Assembly: GCA_038501625.1 (NCBI GenBank) | Contig: JAZAYU010000015.1 | Coordinates: 3,866,991-3,930,990, forward strand | Origin: Corbicula japonica | Taxonomy: Eukaryota > Mollusca > Bivalvia > Venerida > Cyrenidae | DNA length: 64,000 bases | Direction of reading: 5' to 3' | Part shown: positions 24,501-36,138 of the stretch, one piece after another | How the letters are laid out: each line of letters begins with the position of its first letter | Position numbering within the stretch: position 1 is the stretch's first letter | Program-made: the position numbers and the translations under genes | Notes under the pieces: model-generated | What the model was told of the DNA's origin: nothing | Databases searched by the model: none | Seen by the model: only the letters and a program-made list of their open reading frames with translations

Positions 24501-27500
24501 TCTACCCTGACAGTGAACTCCCTATCACAAGGATGCCAGGAATTATGTTCTGAAGATACACAGAAATCAACTTCAGTATGCGTTTCTTTTTTTATGTTTT
24601 CTACAGTATAGCACCATAAAGGCATGAAAGCAAATTCTTCATTTTCATGATCGATTTATATTGAAATTACATGAAGCGATGATCTGATGAAGAACGTTTG
24701 CTGTTGTTGTACTTCTTAGACAAAAGCTATAAAATAATAAATTAATTGTGATCTTTTTCTTGGAAGCATGCACGGTTTGTGTGTGTTAAATCATTGCCAT
24801 CTATATGCTAATCCATCGTCACACAGATGAATATGTTCAACTGAACTAAAATATTATCAGATAATATCAAATGAATGTATGAATTTCGTAAGAACAGATT
24901 TTGTAAATGATTACAGCCGTACATACAATATGCATTTCAAAGTCCCACATTCCGCTTTTTTTGTGCCGTGTGGTGACTATATTTCAATATTACAGCGTGC
25001 ATAACTTTGGATATTGTTCAATCACCCCTCTCCTGCATTATCACGTTCTCTCAGGGTTATATTCTCAGATTCCCTGTCAAAATTTTATTCTGTTTAGTTC
25101 CAAACGCCGCTAATCATGGAATGGTATTTTTCTGGAAATATCCGATTGACAATTCCATGATCACTGTCATATACACACCATTTCAGATGAATCGAAATTG
25201 GTACTGTTTACTTGTGTAAATATCTAGTTGTGCTCAAAGCTAGTCTGCGTGGGCAGTACTTGCCTTTCATTACTGCTCATGAACAGGCTCAATCAAAGCG
25301 AACCTACATGTACGATGTACCGTATTTGTCCTGTAAGATGGCGTTCACCTATAACAAAATATCATTTGCTTTGATGCAACAAAACTACTACCGTCACGAG
25401 TTACTGTTGTTGCTTGTATGGACATCTGTTGACACATAGCTCATCTAAAGAAATTGCATGATTTGGTAGACCTGATTATGAATTTCGACAAACAGCAGAC
25501 GCCAAACACTAAAAAAGCAAGAGTTATATCATCATGAACTAAAGTTGCAATGGCTAGAAGTCGTTTGATATAGAGTAAAGTATATGTTTTTAAAATGTAT
25601 TTAATTTTTTAAGTAATTTCATACTATTTAATATATTATTAATTAATATTTCATAATCTTTGATTGGAATCGAACCATTGACCCCCAGGTCCGCTACCTT
25701 GCTAACTTGCGGTCTAACCGACTGAGCTATTGCGGGTGCCTACTTCGTAAGCATTATTAACCCAATATAGCCTAAATGAATTACCAAAATTATTTGAATT
25801 AAGTCCCTTTAATCGGAAAAAATACAGAATCTGCAGCACTTGAGGTAAATTAACATCATCATCATATCGTTTCTACTTTTTTCCCAACAATTAATTTATT
25901 TGGAAATTTTGTCTGTCGATTACCAAGAAGAAATAAGATAATTGAATTCAAACTAATTGAAATGTCTTAAGAGTTGGGTATAAGATAGCATTGTAACCTG
26001 GTTGTGGTACTTCAGTGAGAGGAACTACTGAAGGCCCACAGGTTAAGGGGGTTAAGGTGGTCGTGCCTTATATTGTTCCTCATGTTTTGAAACCTCCCCC
26101 AGTTGGGGAGATGTGGGTGGGGATAGGGAGGGGAGAAGGAAGAGTGTGTGGATGGGGAAGAGGGTGTGGAGGGGAAGAGGATGAGGACGCGAGCGAGGAT
26201 GGGGAAGGGAGAAGGAAGAGGGTGGGGTAGGGAAAGAGGGCGGGGGAAGATAATGGGGAAGTGTTCTTCCCCTTTGGTAGGGGAGAAGGAAGAGGGTGGG
26301 GTGTGGAAAGAAGATGGGGGAAGAGGATGGGTATGGGAGAAGGAGGACTGGGAGGATACAGGTTGGGGTGAGAGAAGAGAGGTGAGGTGGGATGAAGGGA
26401 GAGGAGATGGAGGATGGTTGGGTGGGGAGAGGGAAGGGGAGCGGAAGATGGTGGGGATAGGGTGTTGTGAGGTGCGGTGGGAAGGGCTAGGGATGGGATG
26501 TCAAACTATAAAAAAAACACTGGTTGGCCCTTGAGGGAACATTGAACTGGATATTGAAATTAATTATTTTTAATTTATTTGAGTGGAAAATGCTTTGTAT
26601 TTTGACACCCGGATTTGACAACATAGCAGGTACCACATTTTTTTTACTTTTCTAACAAACTGCATTTTTTAAAAACTTTTGTCTCCTGTTATTTTCAATA
26701 TGTATCTGTTTATAACAATATAATAACAGTTTGTTTGGAAATTGTTAAAAAAATGATAATTTTATTTTCACAGCACATCATCAGTAAAACTGTATTATGA
26801 GCAAGTATGAATTACCTTAATACTACAAAGAGTTCAAATGGCTTCCAATGGCTGCTAAGTGTCTTTTAAAACACAGTTTTAACACATACAGGAAAGTTAT
26901 TAGAGAATCTATTCGACCATGTGAAACCTTTTTTTCTGACACTTCGCACCATTTCTTGAATGTTTTATTGAACTTTTTACTTCGCAAAATTATTACACAT
27001 TATTACGCGATTTTTTATTTGTGAACTGCCTAAAACGACATAAATTTATTGAACATAAAATTTGTGGTTGTGAAGAGCCTAGCAGTGATTATATTTAATT
27101 TCTCGTGGGCAATTGTGTCAACACGGGGGCAATAATTACTAAAATGTACTGCCGAGCACTAATAAATTATTCTTTAACTAATTGTGAGATACCATATTAG
27201 TCTAGACGATAAAGACCTATTAATTAGTACAATACACTCATTAAGCAGTTCAAGCACAATCCAGGTTGTAGATTATAAAACTGATATTGGAAATTCAGAC
27301 AGAAAATCCGGTACGGAGACCCGCATGCAGATGGCTTTTCAATGACTTCTGGCACCTGAAGCTGCGCTGGCACCGGCCGTATCGGCTTGCCTTTCCGCCG
27401 GACTGCCAGCAACACCGAGAGGGGGATCCTGGCACTGGACGCTACAGGATCTCCATTAAATTCGTCCAGGCCTACACCTGGAGAGGTCAAACGCTCGGAT

Positions 27501-30500
27501 GCAGACTGTATTGTCTCTAGAGACAGAAGGATGCCAACAACAACAAGGAAACCATAATTGATTTGTGGAAAATGAACATTGAAATTATAAAAAGAAAATG
27601 ATTTTTGAGAAAATATAGAGTTTGAGTAGTAAGAAGTAAGCCACAGAAATTTTCAGCGTTTAAAAGTAGCAATTAGTATTTTTAAAGATGGTAAACAAAG
27701 TTCCACAGAGACTGGAGTGATACAATTTCGAAAAAATGCCGAAACAAGTTTATCTGTCATGCTTTAATAGAAGTGAGATTTTGATATTTTAATGTGTCTA
27801 TAATTTGGTTCTTTTGAGAAATGTAAGATTTTAAGGTAAAAATGTATGTACGACCTTTATTCAATAGGAAAATCAAATTGCCTCCTAATGAACGTGCTAC
27901 ATGTAACAACAGATCCTATTTTAGCAAAATTATTATATACAAACAAATAATATTTGCAAGTATAAAATAATAATAAATGTGTCAACCAAATTACGTGTGC
28001 TTTTTCAGTAGTAAGAAATAATCATGGGAATAAAATATCCTTCATAATATTTTAGAGCATTTATATGAAATATGTAATCTTTGCCGTCAAAAACAGTTCC
28101 CCAGGAAAAAAGCTAGAAAGGTTCGTGAGAAGAAAACATGTTTATCTTGAAATAAGTCCACTCCAAGTATTGGAGACAGTTCATTTTAATGGATATCTGC
28201 ACAACAATAGATGGATATCTGCACAACAATAGATGACAGGATGTCATTAAAGAGAAAATGAAATCGCTTAATGACTCGCCAACATATTGCCGTGTGGACC
28301 GCTACATTGTATTGCAGGTCTCAGGTAAATTACAGTCAAACCTGTATTCAGAGATCGCTGAGGAGAAAACCTTACCATGGTCTTTAAAGGCAGGTGGTTT
28401 TGTTCTGAAAACCAGCCAGAGGGACAAATAAAATATGGTATTTATCCATAGGTTGTCTATGTTTACAGATGGTCTTTATAAAATGTTTTACCCAGATCTA
28501 GAGTTGTGCGCACGGCCAGGAGTTTCGAGATTCCCTGTTCCATGTTAGATCGAGCCTACGACAGATATGACCAGAATCTAATATTGCTAATGACAGTGTT
28601 ATAACGAGCAGATAAGTAGTGCAGACATCTCGAATCATATATGTAATTAGACTACATCGTGCAAATAAAAACCCCACCAGAGTAGGTATAAAATATATAT
28701 CAAACATAATACAAATTGTTGGAAAAGAACATTGAAAGCCACCGATAAACCTCAAAATACGTATTGCAGGTTCGGTTTGGCTGGACTCGGTTTGACTGAG
28801 CCTGTACATATGCAAAAATGGAAATGCGTTATTACAGTCCACGCTGCCTAGCCTGGGAATGAGCGCTACAGAGATATATCTCCCATGCCTTCAGTATGTG
28901 AATGATAAATAATTGCAAATAAAAATATTATAATATTATTCAGACTCATTGCTATCTTACGTTATACAATGATCTCAGGTGATTATTTAACAACGAAAAA
29001 AGTTTTGCGTTAACACATTAAGCTCCATTAAGTTTTGCGGCCAAGTCAAGTTAAATGTGTAATATTTTTGAGATCAGAGATAATTCTCATTTTTTGTGTG
29101 TAATCGTAACATGCAAGTTATATTTGTAATTGGCTTCCAATCATTAGATCTTAAATATTAGATCATATTCACTCTACTAAATTAGACAGTATTCTATATA
29201 TATTTTAATATAAAAATGAACAGTACAAAACAGTTGAAAAAAGTTAACAATGTTTGATGATTTCGAATGTGTACCTTAACGAAACAGCTCTTTGTTAACG
29301 AATGATACTGTTAAAAATAGACAGTAGTCATTTTCATACAAGTCTTTTAACCATTTCTAACGAAATCGGAAAAATACGTTTATAAAATTCTTTGAAGAAT
29401 ATAATTAAAAAGAAGAATGTGAGAAAAATATTGTAATCATCATCTTCAATTTTTCAGTCACTATCATAGTGATCAGAGCAAAAAGACATTAAGACAACCC
29501 CATCGTTATCATCTTTATCATCATCATTTGTGATTAGTCATGGCCATTATTAACAACATCAACAAGACATTAAAACATCATCATCATCGTCGTCTTCATC
29601 ATTGACATAATCAGACAAAATCTCCGGATTTTTAATAAAGAAGTTTTGGCAGGCCTGCTTTGTCCAGCCCCATAGGGGTATCACTGTACTTTAAACAACT
29701 CAAATGATTTTCATATACAGATGAATGCAATGAAAATGATCTTTTCATTTCGATTTAAGTCTATTCTTCCAAAACTGTTGGAAGAATTTTGGTAACACCG
29801 CATTTTGGAAAGACCGGTGGAGATGGCTGCAGAGCGAATATTGGTAGCCTGTTCGTATCAACTCGTTGCAATTCTCCGTGTTGACAGTCAACCAATGGTC
29901 ATTGTATCCATGCCCGAAACAAATGCTTTTTATCGCATTTTGAAAACAGTCTCGAGAAATTTTATCGTAGGAAAGTGAAATATGGATATATAAAAGTAAA
30001 GGACAGAACTTAGGGTATTCTTTTAACTATAGCCGATATGTACAGTACCCATATTCCATCACCAGACGAAGCAATTTGGATTCAGTAGACTACCAGTTGT
30101 AGTACTCTTGTTTTACCAAAAAAAGCCCAAGAAGTATTCACCTACTGAACACTTTTTTTATCTTCAAATCTTTTTCTAGGATAAAGCTTGGTGGTGGATC
30201 CGAGATATCGTTGTGTTATTTCCGGAGTGGATTGCGTGCCTTGGTATCCTAGCAACATACATAGCCTTAACCTTCGCAATGCCAGTACCCGGATGTCCAA
30301 CGTAAGTGTCTCTTGGTCTTGTAGCAACAGTAAACTCTGAGGATTGTCTCTATGTTCATTGGTAAGTTCAGCGTGTGTTCTCTGATAGACAAGTAACTTA
30401 GAGGCATTAATATACACCCATATAGTAAATATGGGGCATGATAAGTATGATAAGTATGATCGCTTTTTTCCTGATTAGTGGCAAATGCAGTAATGCAAAG

Positions 30501-33500
30501 TGAGTGTACCGAAATATGCCTACCGCAACATTTGAAGCCCAGAAAAATGAAAGTATATGTTTCATAAATCATCCAAGTATGGAATCCAAATACAATCCTT
30601 CTAGATGTTACACTCGACAAAAGTTCTAATTGGTCATCAATTGTATTTGTTTACAATGTATGCTAGTTTCGTATCTTCCCTACGTCAAGAGAGGTTGTGG
30701 AAAGAACTGTTTTGTCTTCAGATCAATTCTCTAATGTCTTTTTAATCTTTATTGATTGTTTTCTTAAAATAATGTAATACCATTTACTTACACCGCAGGG
30801 TGAAAATTAAAACAGTCTTTAATTAAAAGGGAGGTAATTTTAAAATTGGATACTTTGAAAGGGGTTCATTTAAATAAATGTGCCATTGATTAATCATGTT
30901 TTCTGTTCTTCCTACTAATGAGGGGTCCTATTAAAACAAAACAAGAAATTAAGAGCAAATTTATGTTTGCTTGACCTTTTATGCAAGAAATGCATTTTAG
31001 CAAAATTAAGGATAACTCTTGCCAAACTGTTCCAAAGTCAATTATTACAAGATTAAAGAGTGAGTTGAAGACTGTTGTTGGCATAGGATCATAAATAAAG
31101 AGTGAATTCAATGACTTTCTACCGAAAGTAGATTTCTAATTTCGGTTTGAACCAGGAAGTAAGTTTTCCTTGAATTTCTTGAAAACCCTAACATTATTTA
31201 GACGAATTGGCACTAAACATTGTAAACCAGCATATGCTTATTTCAGGTATGAGTTGGTTTGGTATATTGTCCATGAATTTCAGAGTTCTCATGCAAACGG
31301 TTTTTCTTTTGTTTTAGTATTTGCTTGATAATTAGAACATGAATTAGACTAAATTGAGCTTGCAAACATTAACTACATCATTAGCTAAATACATTTCTTT
31401 ACTAAAATCTAGGTGGCAATAAGTATTTTCCCCATAATTCATTTTTGGAATTTTAGCCTGTTTTCGCCATTTGCAATGTTTGCGACGCCTTAAATCTATA
31501 ACACTAAAATATTTTGCAGGTCAGTGAATACTGTAGTAAAATCTGTTTTACAGTTAAGTAACTTGTCTTGCTTTGCCATGATCAGTTTTTGTGACAGGTT
31601 CAAGCTGGGAAACCCTGTCCCAGTATCGAACCTCTCCTTCTAACTCTTTCGTAGGTCAAAGATTCGAATTCTTTTTGAGATCATTCCGCATCATAAACTG
31701 GTTGAGCATCAACCATTTTAACCCGTTCCGCAGATTCTGTGACAGTAGAACTGTGCTAATCTTTTATCAACTACAGTGGTTACATTGGTCCAGGCGGCCT
31801 TCATGAGGGGAAACAGTACGAGAACTGTACCGGAGGTGCTGCAGGCTATATAGACAGACTGGTACTCGGCAACAACCATATATACGGCAACCCGACTCCC
31901 AAGGTACCAGTGATTTAATTTTTATTGCAAAATCCCTAGTGCGAAACTCGTCTTCTTCAACGGTTACACGATGAGGTTCTTATGGCTTATTTTCTGGTGT
32001 GGGGAATTACATGTACGTGTTAAAACAATGACCGCCACGGCAGAAAAGGCTTTCGTTTCGAGATAAGTTTTTCTATTGTTGCTTGCTTTTATTTAGATCA
32101 TTTTACATTATATAAACCAAAGTTACCCTAAAATAAAGTCAGATTTCGCGGCGTATCTCAAATATTATCAGCGGCCTTAGAGCAAACAATTCATTTTCAG
32201 TGTAACGATTGCTAGTTTTTCTGAGGTATTTGGACTTATCCACATAAAAGGTAAAGAAGCTCAACCAGTAATATACAAGTTGTCAAAACACTTTACAATT
32301 TTAGGAATATAATAGTTGACATGCCTGAAGGTAAATTTCGAACTATAGAATTGGATTTATATTAAGGTATCGCAAACATTGCAAATGGCGAAAACAGGCT
32401 AAAATTTCAAAAAATGAATTTTGGGGGAAATACTTATTGCCACCTAGATTTTAGTAAATAAATGTATGTAGCTATGGATGTAGTAAATGTTTGCAAGCTC
32501 AATTTAGTCTAATTCATGTTCTAATTACCAAGCACATACTAAAACAAAAGAAAAACCATTTGCATGAGAACTCTGAAATTCATGAACAATATACCAAAGC
32601 AACTCATACCTGAAATAAGTATATGCTGGTCTACAATGTTTAGTGCCAATCCTTCAAAATAATGTTAGGGTTTTCAAGAAATTCAAGGAAATCTTACTTC
32701 CTGGTTCAAAGTGAAAGTAGAAAGTGAAAGTAGGAAGTAAGTTTTCATTGAATTTCTTGATAACCCTAACATTATTTTGAAGGATTGGCACTAAACATTG
32801 TAGACCAGCATATACTTATTTCAGGTATGAGTTGCTTTTGTATATTGTTCATGAATTTCAGAGTTCTCATGCAAATGGTTTTTCTTTTGTTTTAGTATGT
32901 GCTTGGTAATTAGAACATGAATTAGACTAAACTGAGCTAACAAACATTTACTACATCCATAGTTAAATACATTTATTTACTAAAATCTAGGTGGCAATAA
33001 GTATTTCCCCAAAAATTCATTTTTTGAAATTTTAGCCTGTTTTCGCCATTTGCAATGTTTGCGACCTCTTAAGTTAATCAGGAATTTGTCCACTAAAAAC
33101 AATTGCGAATACTGTAACATTAACGTAAACGGTTTTATAGCTTAATAACACATCTACTTCGATTATAATCATAAGGATTTAACCAAAATTATAATCCTTG
33201 AAGGACTATTGACATTTTTTATGCAACAGGCAATAGTTTAATCAATCATTCAATTACTTAACTAAGTAGGGAGTAACTAACTTGGTATTGACTCAACGCC
33301 GTTCATAAATTTAAAGTCTAACCTCGCTTTAAGGTTACCTTTTCGACCTAGTACTGTCTTCTCTGATTGTAGGCCATCTACCAGACAAAGGTACCTTACG
33401 ATCCCGAGGGGATACTGGGAACGCTAGCTTCGGTCTTCCTCTGTTTTCTTGGCGTTCAGGTAAGCTCGCTTTCAAACACCAACAGCATCAACATCAGCAA

Positions 33501-34784
33501 TAACAACATTGACAAGAACAACAATCAACGCTTGAATTCTGGAAATCTTTTATTTTATCTAAATTGCTCAACTACGTGGTATTTCCGAGAGATTTTAACC
33601 TTCCACGCAAATCGTGTTTGGTGTAAATAAATTTTGAAGGCCTTCATATATTTTCCTTTATAGTATTGTGTATCTTCGGGATCAGCAATTAGAACAGCTA
33701 AATATAATCAGAGCGAACTAAAATAGAGATAATCTAATTTATAATAGTTCTTACTGAATCTTTTCCAGGCTGGAAGAATTTTCATCTGTTATGACAGCCA
33801 CGTTAGTCGTCTGGTTCGACTCCTGATATGGTCTCTAATCACTGTACGTTTTGAGTTTTGTACTTCAGTTTTGAAACATTGTAAAATCTTTAATTCATAA
33901 TCAGTTATACATAGAGTATGAAAACTTTGCTTTGTCCCTATCAATTTTTAGCACCTTTAGGAATTAGCGACGTTTCGCGTTGAGTCCAGCCAGTGAGCGT
34001 ATTAGTGAAAACCAACACTCGTGCATGTACTTATCACGGACATGTATCATTTATTTTATTCCAGTTATTACAATTATACGCCTTATCTGATGAATCTTTG
34101 AGATAAGAGTTCTTTGACTTCTTGTGTTATTGCAACAAACATTTCTTTTCTTTTCTAGGGAGCCATAGGGGCGGCATTATGCAATTTATCTAAAAACGAT
34201 GGAATTATGCCGCTCAACAAGAACCTGTGGTCTGTCTCGTTCATAATGGTTACCGCGTGTTTCGGATACTTCCTTTTAGGGATACTATATATTTTAGTAG
34301 ACGTGCTAAAATGGTGGAACGGTACACCATTTTTATTTGCAGGTTAGACTCAATTTTATTGTATTTTGTATTTAAGTATGTTTTAGATTACATTGAAGTT
34401 GAAAACGATGTGTTTAGCTTAATGACTTCCAAAACGATTTTATTCAGTGTGAAAAATGCAATTTCCCGACAATGAAATAGTAAATCGTTTTCCCAGTTCC
34501 TCGGAGCGACCGACCTGGGTTCGATCCTTGCTCGGACCGCTTTATTTCTATTAATAAAGCACGATAGTCAATCCATCGAATAAATTGTTCTATTGTTTTA
34601 TGTTTCAGGAATGAACCCATTGATCTTATACCTGTGCCATGACATATTTTATCGCTTCTTCCCCGTCAACTTCCAGGTGGACCAGCTGCACTGGAAGTTA
34701 TTGCTAAAAGCAGTCTGGGACGTGCTCATCTGGCTTACACTGGCTTTTGTTCTATACTGCAAAAAGATCTTTGTTGCTTTATAA
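9598..34784 (+). CDS. HGSNAT: Heparan-alpha-glucosaminide N-acetyltransferase, 16 exons, complete
   Basis: Exons: 9598-9655, 11088-11248, 13031-13146, 14252-14367, 16814-16883, 17279-17360, 19162-19265, 19823-19930, 20688-20836, 21476-21588, 30180-30301, 31777-31903, 33373-33459, 33769-33843, 34159-34342, 34609-34784. All borders are GT-AG, phases agree, and the sum is 1848 nt (615 aa), close to the human enzyme. HGSNAT is a lysosomal membrane enzyme that passes acetyl from cytosolic acetyl-CoA to terminal glucosamine of heparan sulfate. Exon 1 encodes a short hydrophobic signal-like N-terminus. Exons 2-4 encode the luminal domain ([19 protein letters not shown]). Exon 5 encodes the first membrane segment (about 152-172). 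Family motifs follow: [85 protein letters not shown] and NKNLWSVSF. His in FDHPPWNG (about residue 257) aligns with the acetylated active-site His. The exon 3 donor could also be at 13155, adding three residues. Confidence 0.95.
10737..10937. repeat. Array of ten ~20-bp imperfect palindromes
   Basis: About ten head-to-tail units of 18-22 bp, each an imperfect palindrome of the form CCGATAACTATAGTTATTG (other units: CAATAACGATAGATATCGGC, CCGATAACCATAGTTATTGG). It lies in intron 1 of the HGSNAT-like gene, roughly 150 bp before the exon 2 acceptor. The unit is not a multiple of three, so a coding origin is unlikely. Confidence 0.8.
11281..11382. repeat. MITE family B, shortened copy
   Basis: AGGTTATACAACT and CTCAAATCTAAAGCATCTGA on the left face a short right arm GGAGACTGGTCTCCAAACTC. 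The centre of the hairpin is missing. Intron 2 of the HGSNAT-like gene. Confidence 0.7.
14787..14915. repeat. ~41-bp minisatellite, three units
   Basis: Units built from CCCTTCTTTCGTTTTGGACC and CCTTCTCTCGTATCACATCG. Pyrimidine-rich on the plus strand; intron 4 of the HGSNAT-like gene. Confidence 0.8.
16696..17573. repeat. Perfect 27-bp inverted repeats flanking HGSNAT exons 5 and 6
   Basis: 16696-16722 is the exact reverse complement of 17547-17573 (core ACAGTCCATTGCAGAGAACC). The two arms are 824 bp apart and enclose exon 5 (16814-16883) and exon 6 (17279-17360). Confidence 0.85.
19005..19112. repeat. Two half-copies of MITE family B in direct order
   Basis: CCAAGATCATACAACTGAGA and CCCAAGATCATAAAACTCAA each begin a half-arm, followed by CAGTCTCAAAT words. 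They end within 60 bp of the exon 7 acceptor. Confidence 0.65.
21050..21135. repeat. MITE family B, half copy
   Basis: GGTCCCAAGGTTATAAAACT, AACCAGTCTCAAACCTCTAG and ATAGGCTGAAATGGCGA form one arm; the opposite arm is absent. Intron 9 of the HGSNAT-like gene. Confidence 0.65.
21790..22500. repeat. Dispersed repeat family F with ATC microsatellites
   Basis: Contains ATCTCCGGATTTC words, CCATTTCTAACAAAATCGGC, TTCTTTGAAGAATATAATTA and (ATC)n runs at 22306-22335 and 22453-22475. The same order is found at 29335-29640, so this is a dispersed element with a variable microsatellite. Intron 10 of the HGSNAT-like gene. Confidence 0.7.
22969..24189. mobile_element. Tc1/mariner-like element relic, 1221 bp
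   Basis: Terminal inverted repeats of about 29 bp, beginning CACTGGTCAAAAGTTCTAAG (22969) and, inverted, CACTAGTCAAAAGTTCTAAG (ending 24189). Both are followed by TGCACACTT and flanked by TA dinucleotides. Length and TA duplication fit Tc1/mariner. No intact transposase is visible; only fragments below about 80 codons remain, so it is dead or non-autonomous. It lies in intron 10 of the HGSNAT-like gene. Confidence 0.75.
25663..25742 (-). repeat. tRNA-derived SINE head or tRNA pseudogene
   Basis: On the minus strand an A-box-like TAGCTCAGTCGGTTAGA is followed about 35 bp later by a B-box GGTTCGATTCC. D and T stems contain mismatches and the anticodon region does not fold into a normal 7-nt loop, so it is not called as a functional tRNA. 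A SINE head is the more likely origin. Confidence 0.5.
26010..26500. repeat. Purine-rich GGGAAGAGG tract
   Basis: Almost half a kilobase of G/A on the plus strand with irregular GGGAGAAGGAAGAGGGTGGG repeats. It lies in intron 10. Long apparent ORFs here are low-complexity Gly/Arg/Glu products and are not genes. Confidence 0.85.
27290..27540. repeat. GC-rich island of unknown repeat origin
   Basis: A sharply bounded GC-rich block in an AT-rich intron. The minus strand begins GGCATCCTTCTGTCTCTAGA and both strands are open for about 80 codons. No protein family is recognised. The left edge abuts a family B half-arm (ATTATAAAACTGATATTGG at 27273), suggesting a repeat insertion. Confidence 0.4.
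27939..28629. repeat. Dispersed repeat family E, copy 1
   Basis: About 690 bp nearly identical to 36535-37248, with shared tracts such as AATCATGGGAATAAAATATC, CGAGATTCCCTGTTCCATG and ATAACGAGCAGATAAGTAGT. Copy 2 also has the extension through AAGAAGGTAACTCATTA to an (AAT)n run. Read on the minus strand this looks like the 3' end of a non-LTR retroelement with an (ATT)n tail (inference). Confidence 0.8.
29270..29660. repeat. Dispersed repeat family F, copy 2
   Basis: Matches 22195-22490 (CCATTTCTAACGAAATCGG, TTCTTTGAAGAATATAATTA, ATC-rich runs) and ends in ATCTCCGGATTTTTAATAAA. Intron 10 of the HGSNAT-like gene. Confidence 0.7.
31157..31493. repeat. Single arm of the hairpin element family H
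   Basis: About 337 bp that match, in the same orientation, the right arm of the palindrome at 32735-33072. Shared words: TTTCTTGAAAACCCTAACA, ATTTCAGAGTTCTCATGCAA, AAAATCTAGGTGGCAATAAG and the end GCGACGCCTTAA. Intron 11 of the HGSNAT-like gene. Confidence 0.85.
32362..33072. mobile_element. 711-bp long-hairpin element family H with TTAA ends
   Basis: Two arms of about 340 bp are inverted copies of each other around a short ~30-bp centre near 32705-32735 (GTGAAAGTAGAAAGTGAAAG). The ends are TTAAGGTATCGCAAACATTG and its inverse finishing CTCTTAA. The arms differ by scattered substitutions. It sits in intron 12 of the HGSNAT-like gene, and the pre-mRNA could fold into a very long duplex. Confidence 0.85.
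34500..34555 (+). repeat. tRNA-like B-box fragment
   Basis: GGGTTCGATCCTTGCTCGGA resembles a tRNA/SINE B-box; a related GGATTCGATCCTTGGTCCGG occurs at 35457-35476. No full tRNA fold is present. Confidence 0.35.
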
Positions 34785-35262
34785 TATTAAATGAACACTC
34801 TTTGTTGGTACAATGACAATCATGTTCACATATGATCAACTGCTTGTGTGTGATGCGCCAGGGTAGGGTACAGGATTAACAGAAAGGAGATTCGTTTAGC
34901 GCTGGTTTAGGATAATTCCATGATAATTTCCAATTTTCTAGCCAAATTCCCCATGAAAATTTAATCAAATGTTTCTGCCTTAAAAAGGGTGTTCGTACAT
35001 ACCTACTGAACCCCCTCTGGATCCGCCCCAGATGCGCTGTACTTTTATACCTTTTTTTACCATCTCCAGAAATTGGGTATTTTTCAATAACTATTATTTT
35101 ATATATAATTATATATTCACAACTGACATGATAAGAAGGCTGATACACAAGGCAATAATAATTAAAAAGTCGATTGGCATGGTAACCAAAGGCGACATCT
35201 TTAAAATATGACATAGGGTATGCGTGATGAAATAATTTGCTTTTTCCTATTATTTCTGTGAC

Positions 35263-35268
35263 AATAAA
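35263..35268 (+). terminator. Possible poly(A) signal of the HGSNAT-like gene
   Basis: AATAAA about 480 bp after the stop. It is the first canonical hexamer seen downstream; nearer variants could be used instead. Confidence 0.35.
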
Positions 35269-35879
35269 TTGCCTGGTCATTGTTATGATATGTGTAATAT
35301 GTTTATTTATAAAATATATATAGTGAGCTTAATTATTTTAACATTTTACTCATAGTTTAATGAACTCGGTATGCTATGATAATAATAATATATATACATA
35401 TAATAATATATACAGCTCTTGGGCTACAATTTACGGTCGGCTCATTAGGCATTCGCCGGATTCGATCCTTGGTCCGGCTGGGAAAGATTTCGCATCATAT
35501 CTTCAAAGTTCGCCATTTACATCATTAATATTTATTTATTTAATATTTATATATTTAATATCACGCCATGTATTAGGTGATCATCTTACATTTTAGTTGT
35601 TCATATATTTGGGGATAACAAACAATTGCTATTAGGTGATATTGTTAAATATTTTCACAATCATTAATTTCATTTACCACCAAACGCATCATAAGCAATG
35701 TCGTCTGCTCAACGTTGATGCATTAATAATTATTTAACGAGATCGATTTTATAGTAGTTTCCTGCAATGAATCGATTATGGATAAGTGGACAGACCGGTA
35801 ATATTCCGTTTATATACCATGGAATTATTTTACGACAAATGTGGTGGGGATCAAATATTTGATCAATCAATACTTATAA

Positions 35880-35985
35880 AAAAAACATGGCGATATCAAA
35901 TTTTAAAGACTTATTGCTGTTAAACCACATTTTAAAGTACTTGGCTGTCACCTGACTGTCCAGTTATCGACAACGTTCTGTAAGT
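35880..35985. repeat. Dispersed repeat family K
   Basis: ACATGGCGATATCAAATTT and the tail CAGTTATCGACAACGTTCTG recur in diverged form at 46470-46640 (CATGGCGATATCAAATTTCG, TACCGATAACGTTTTGTAG). Confidence 0.5.
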
Positions 35986-35987
35986 TA

Positions 35988-36138
35988 GCTGTCCGCTGTT
36001 CTCCGGGCAATGTCGACTCTGTCCGTTGTTCTCCGGGAATGTCGACTCTGTCCGCTGTTCTCCGGGCTATGTCGACTCTGTCCGTTGTTCTCCGGGGAAT
36101 GTCGACTCTGTCCGCTGTTCTTTGGGGAATGTCGACTC
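35988..36138. repeat. 29-30-bp minisatellite, five units
   Basis: Repeats of GTCGACTCTGTCCGTTGTTC followed by TCCGGGGAAT. Frame-open stretches on both strands are by-products of the repeat. Confidence 0.9.

Noticed and set aside
25663..25742. Functional tRNA gene on the minus strand
   Set aside because: A- and B-box words are present, but the D and T stems have mismatches and the anticodon arm does not fold normally. Reported only as a SINE head or pseudogene.
26015..26534. Gly/Glu/Arg-rich frames in two phases
   Set aside because: Products of the purine tract, overlapping in different frames.
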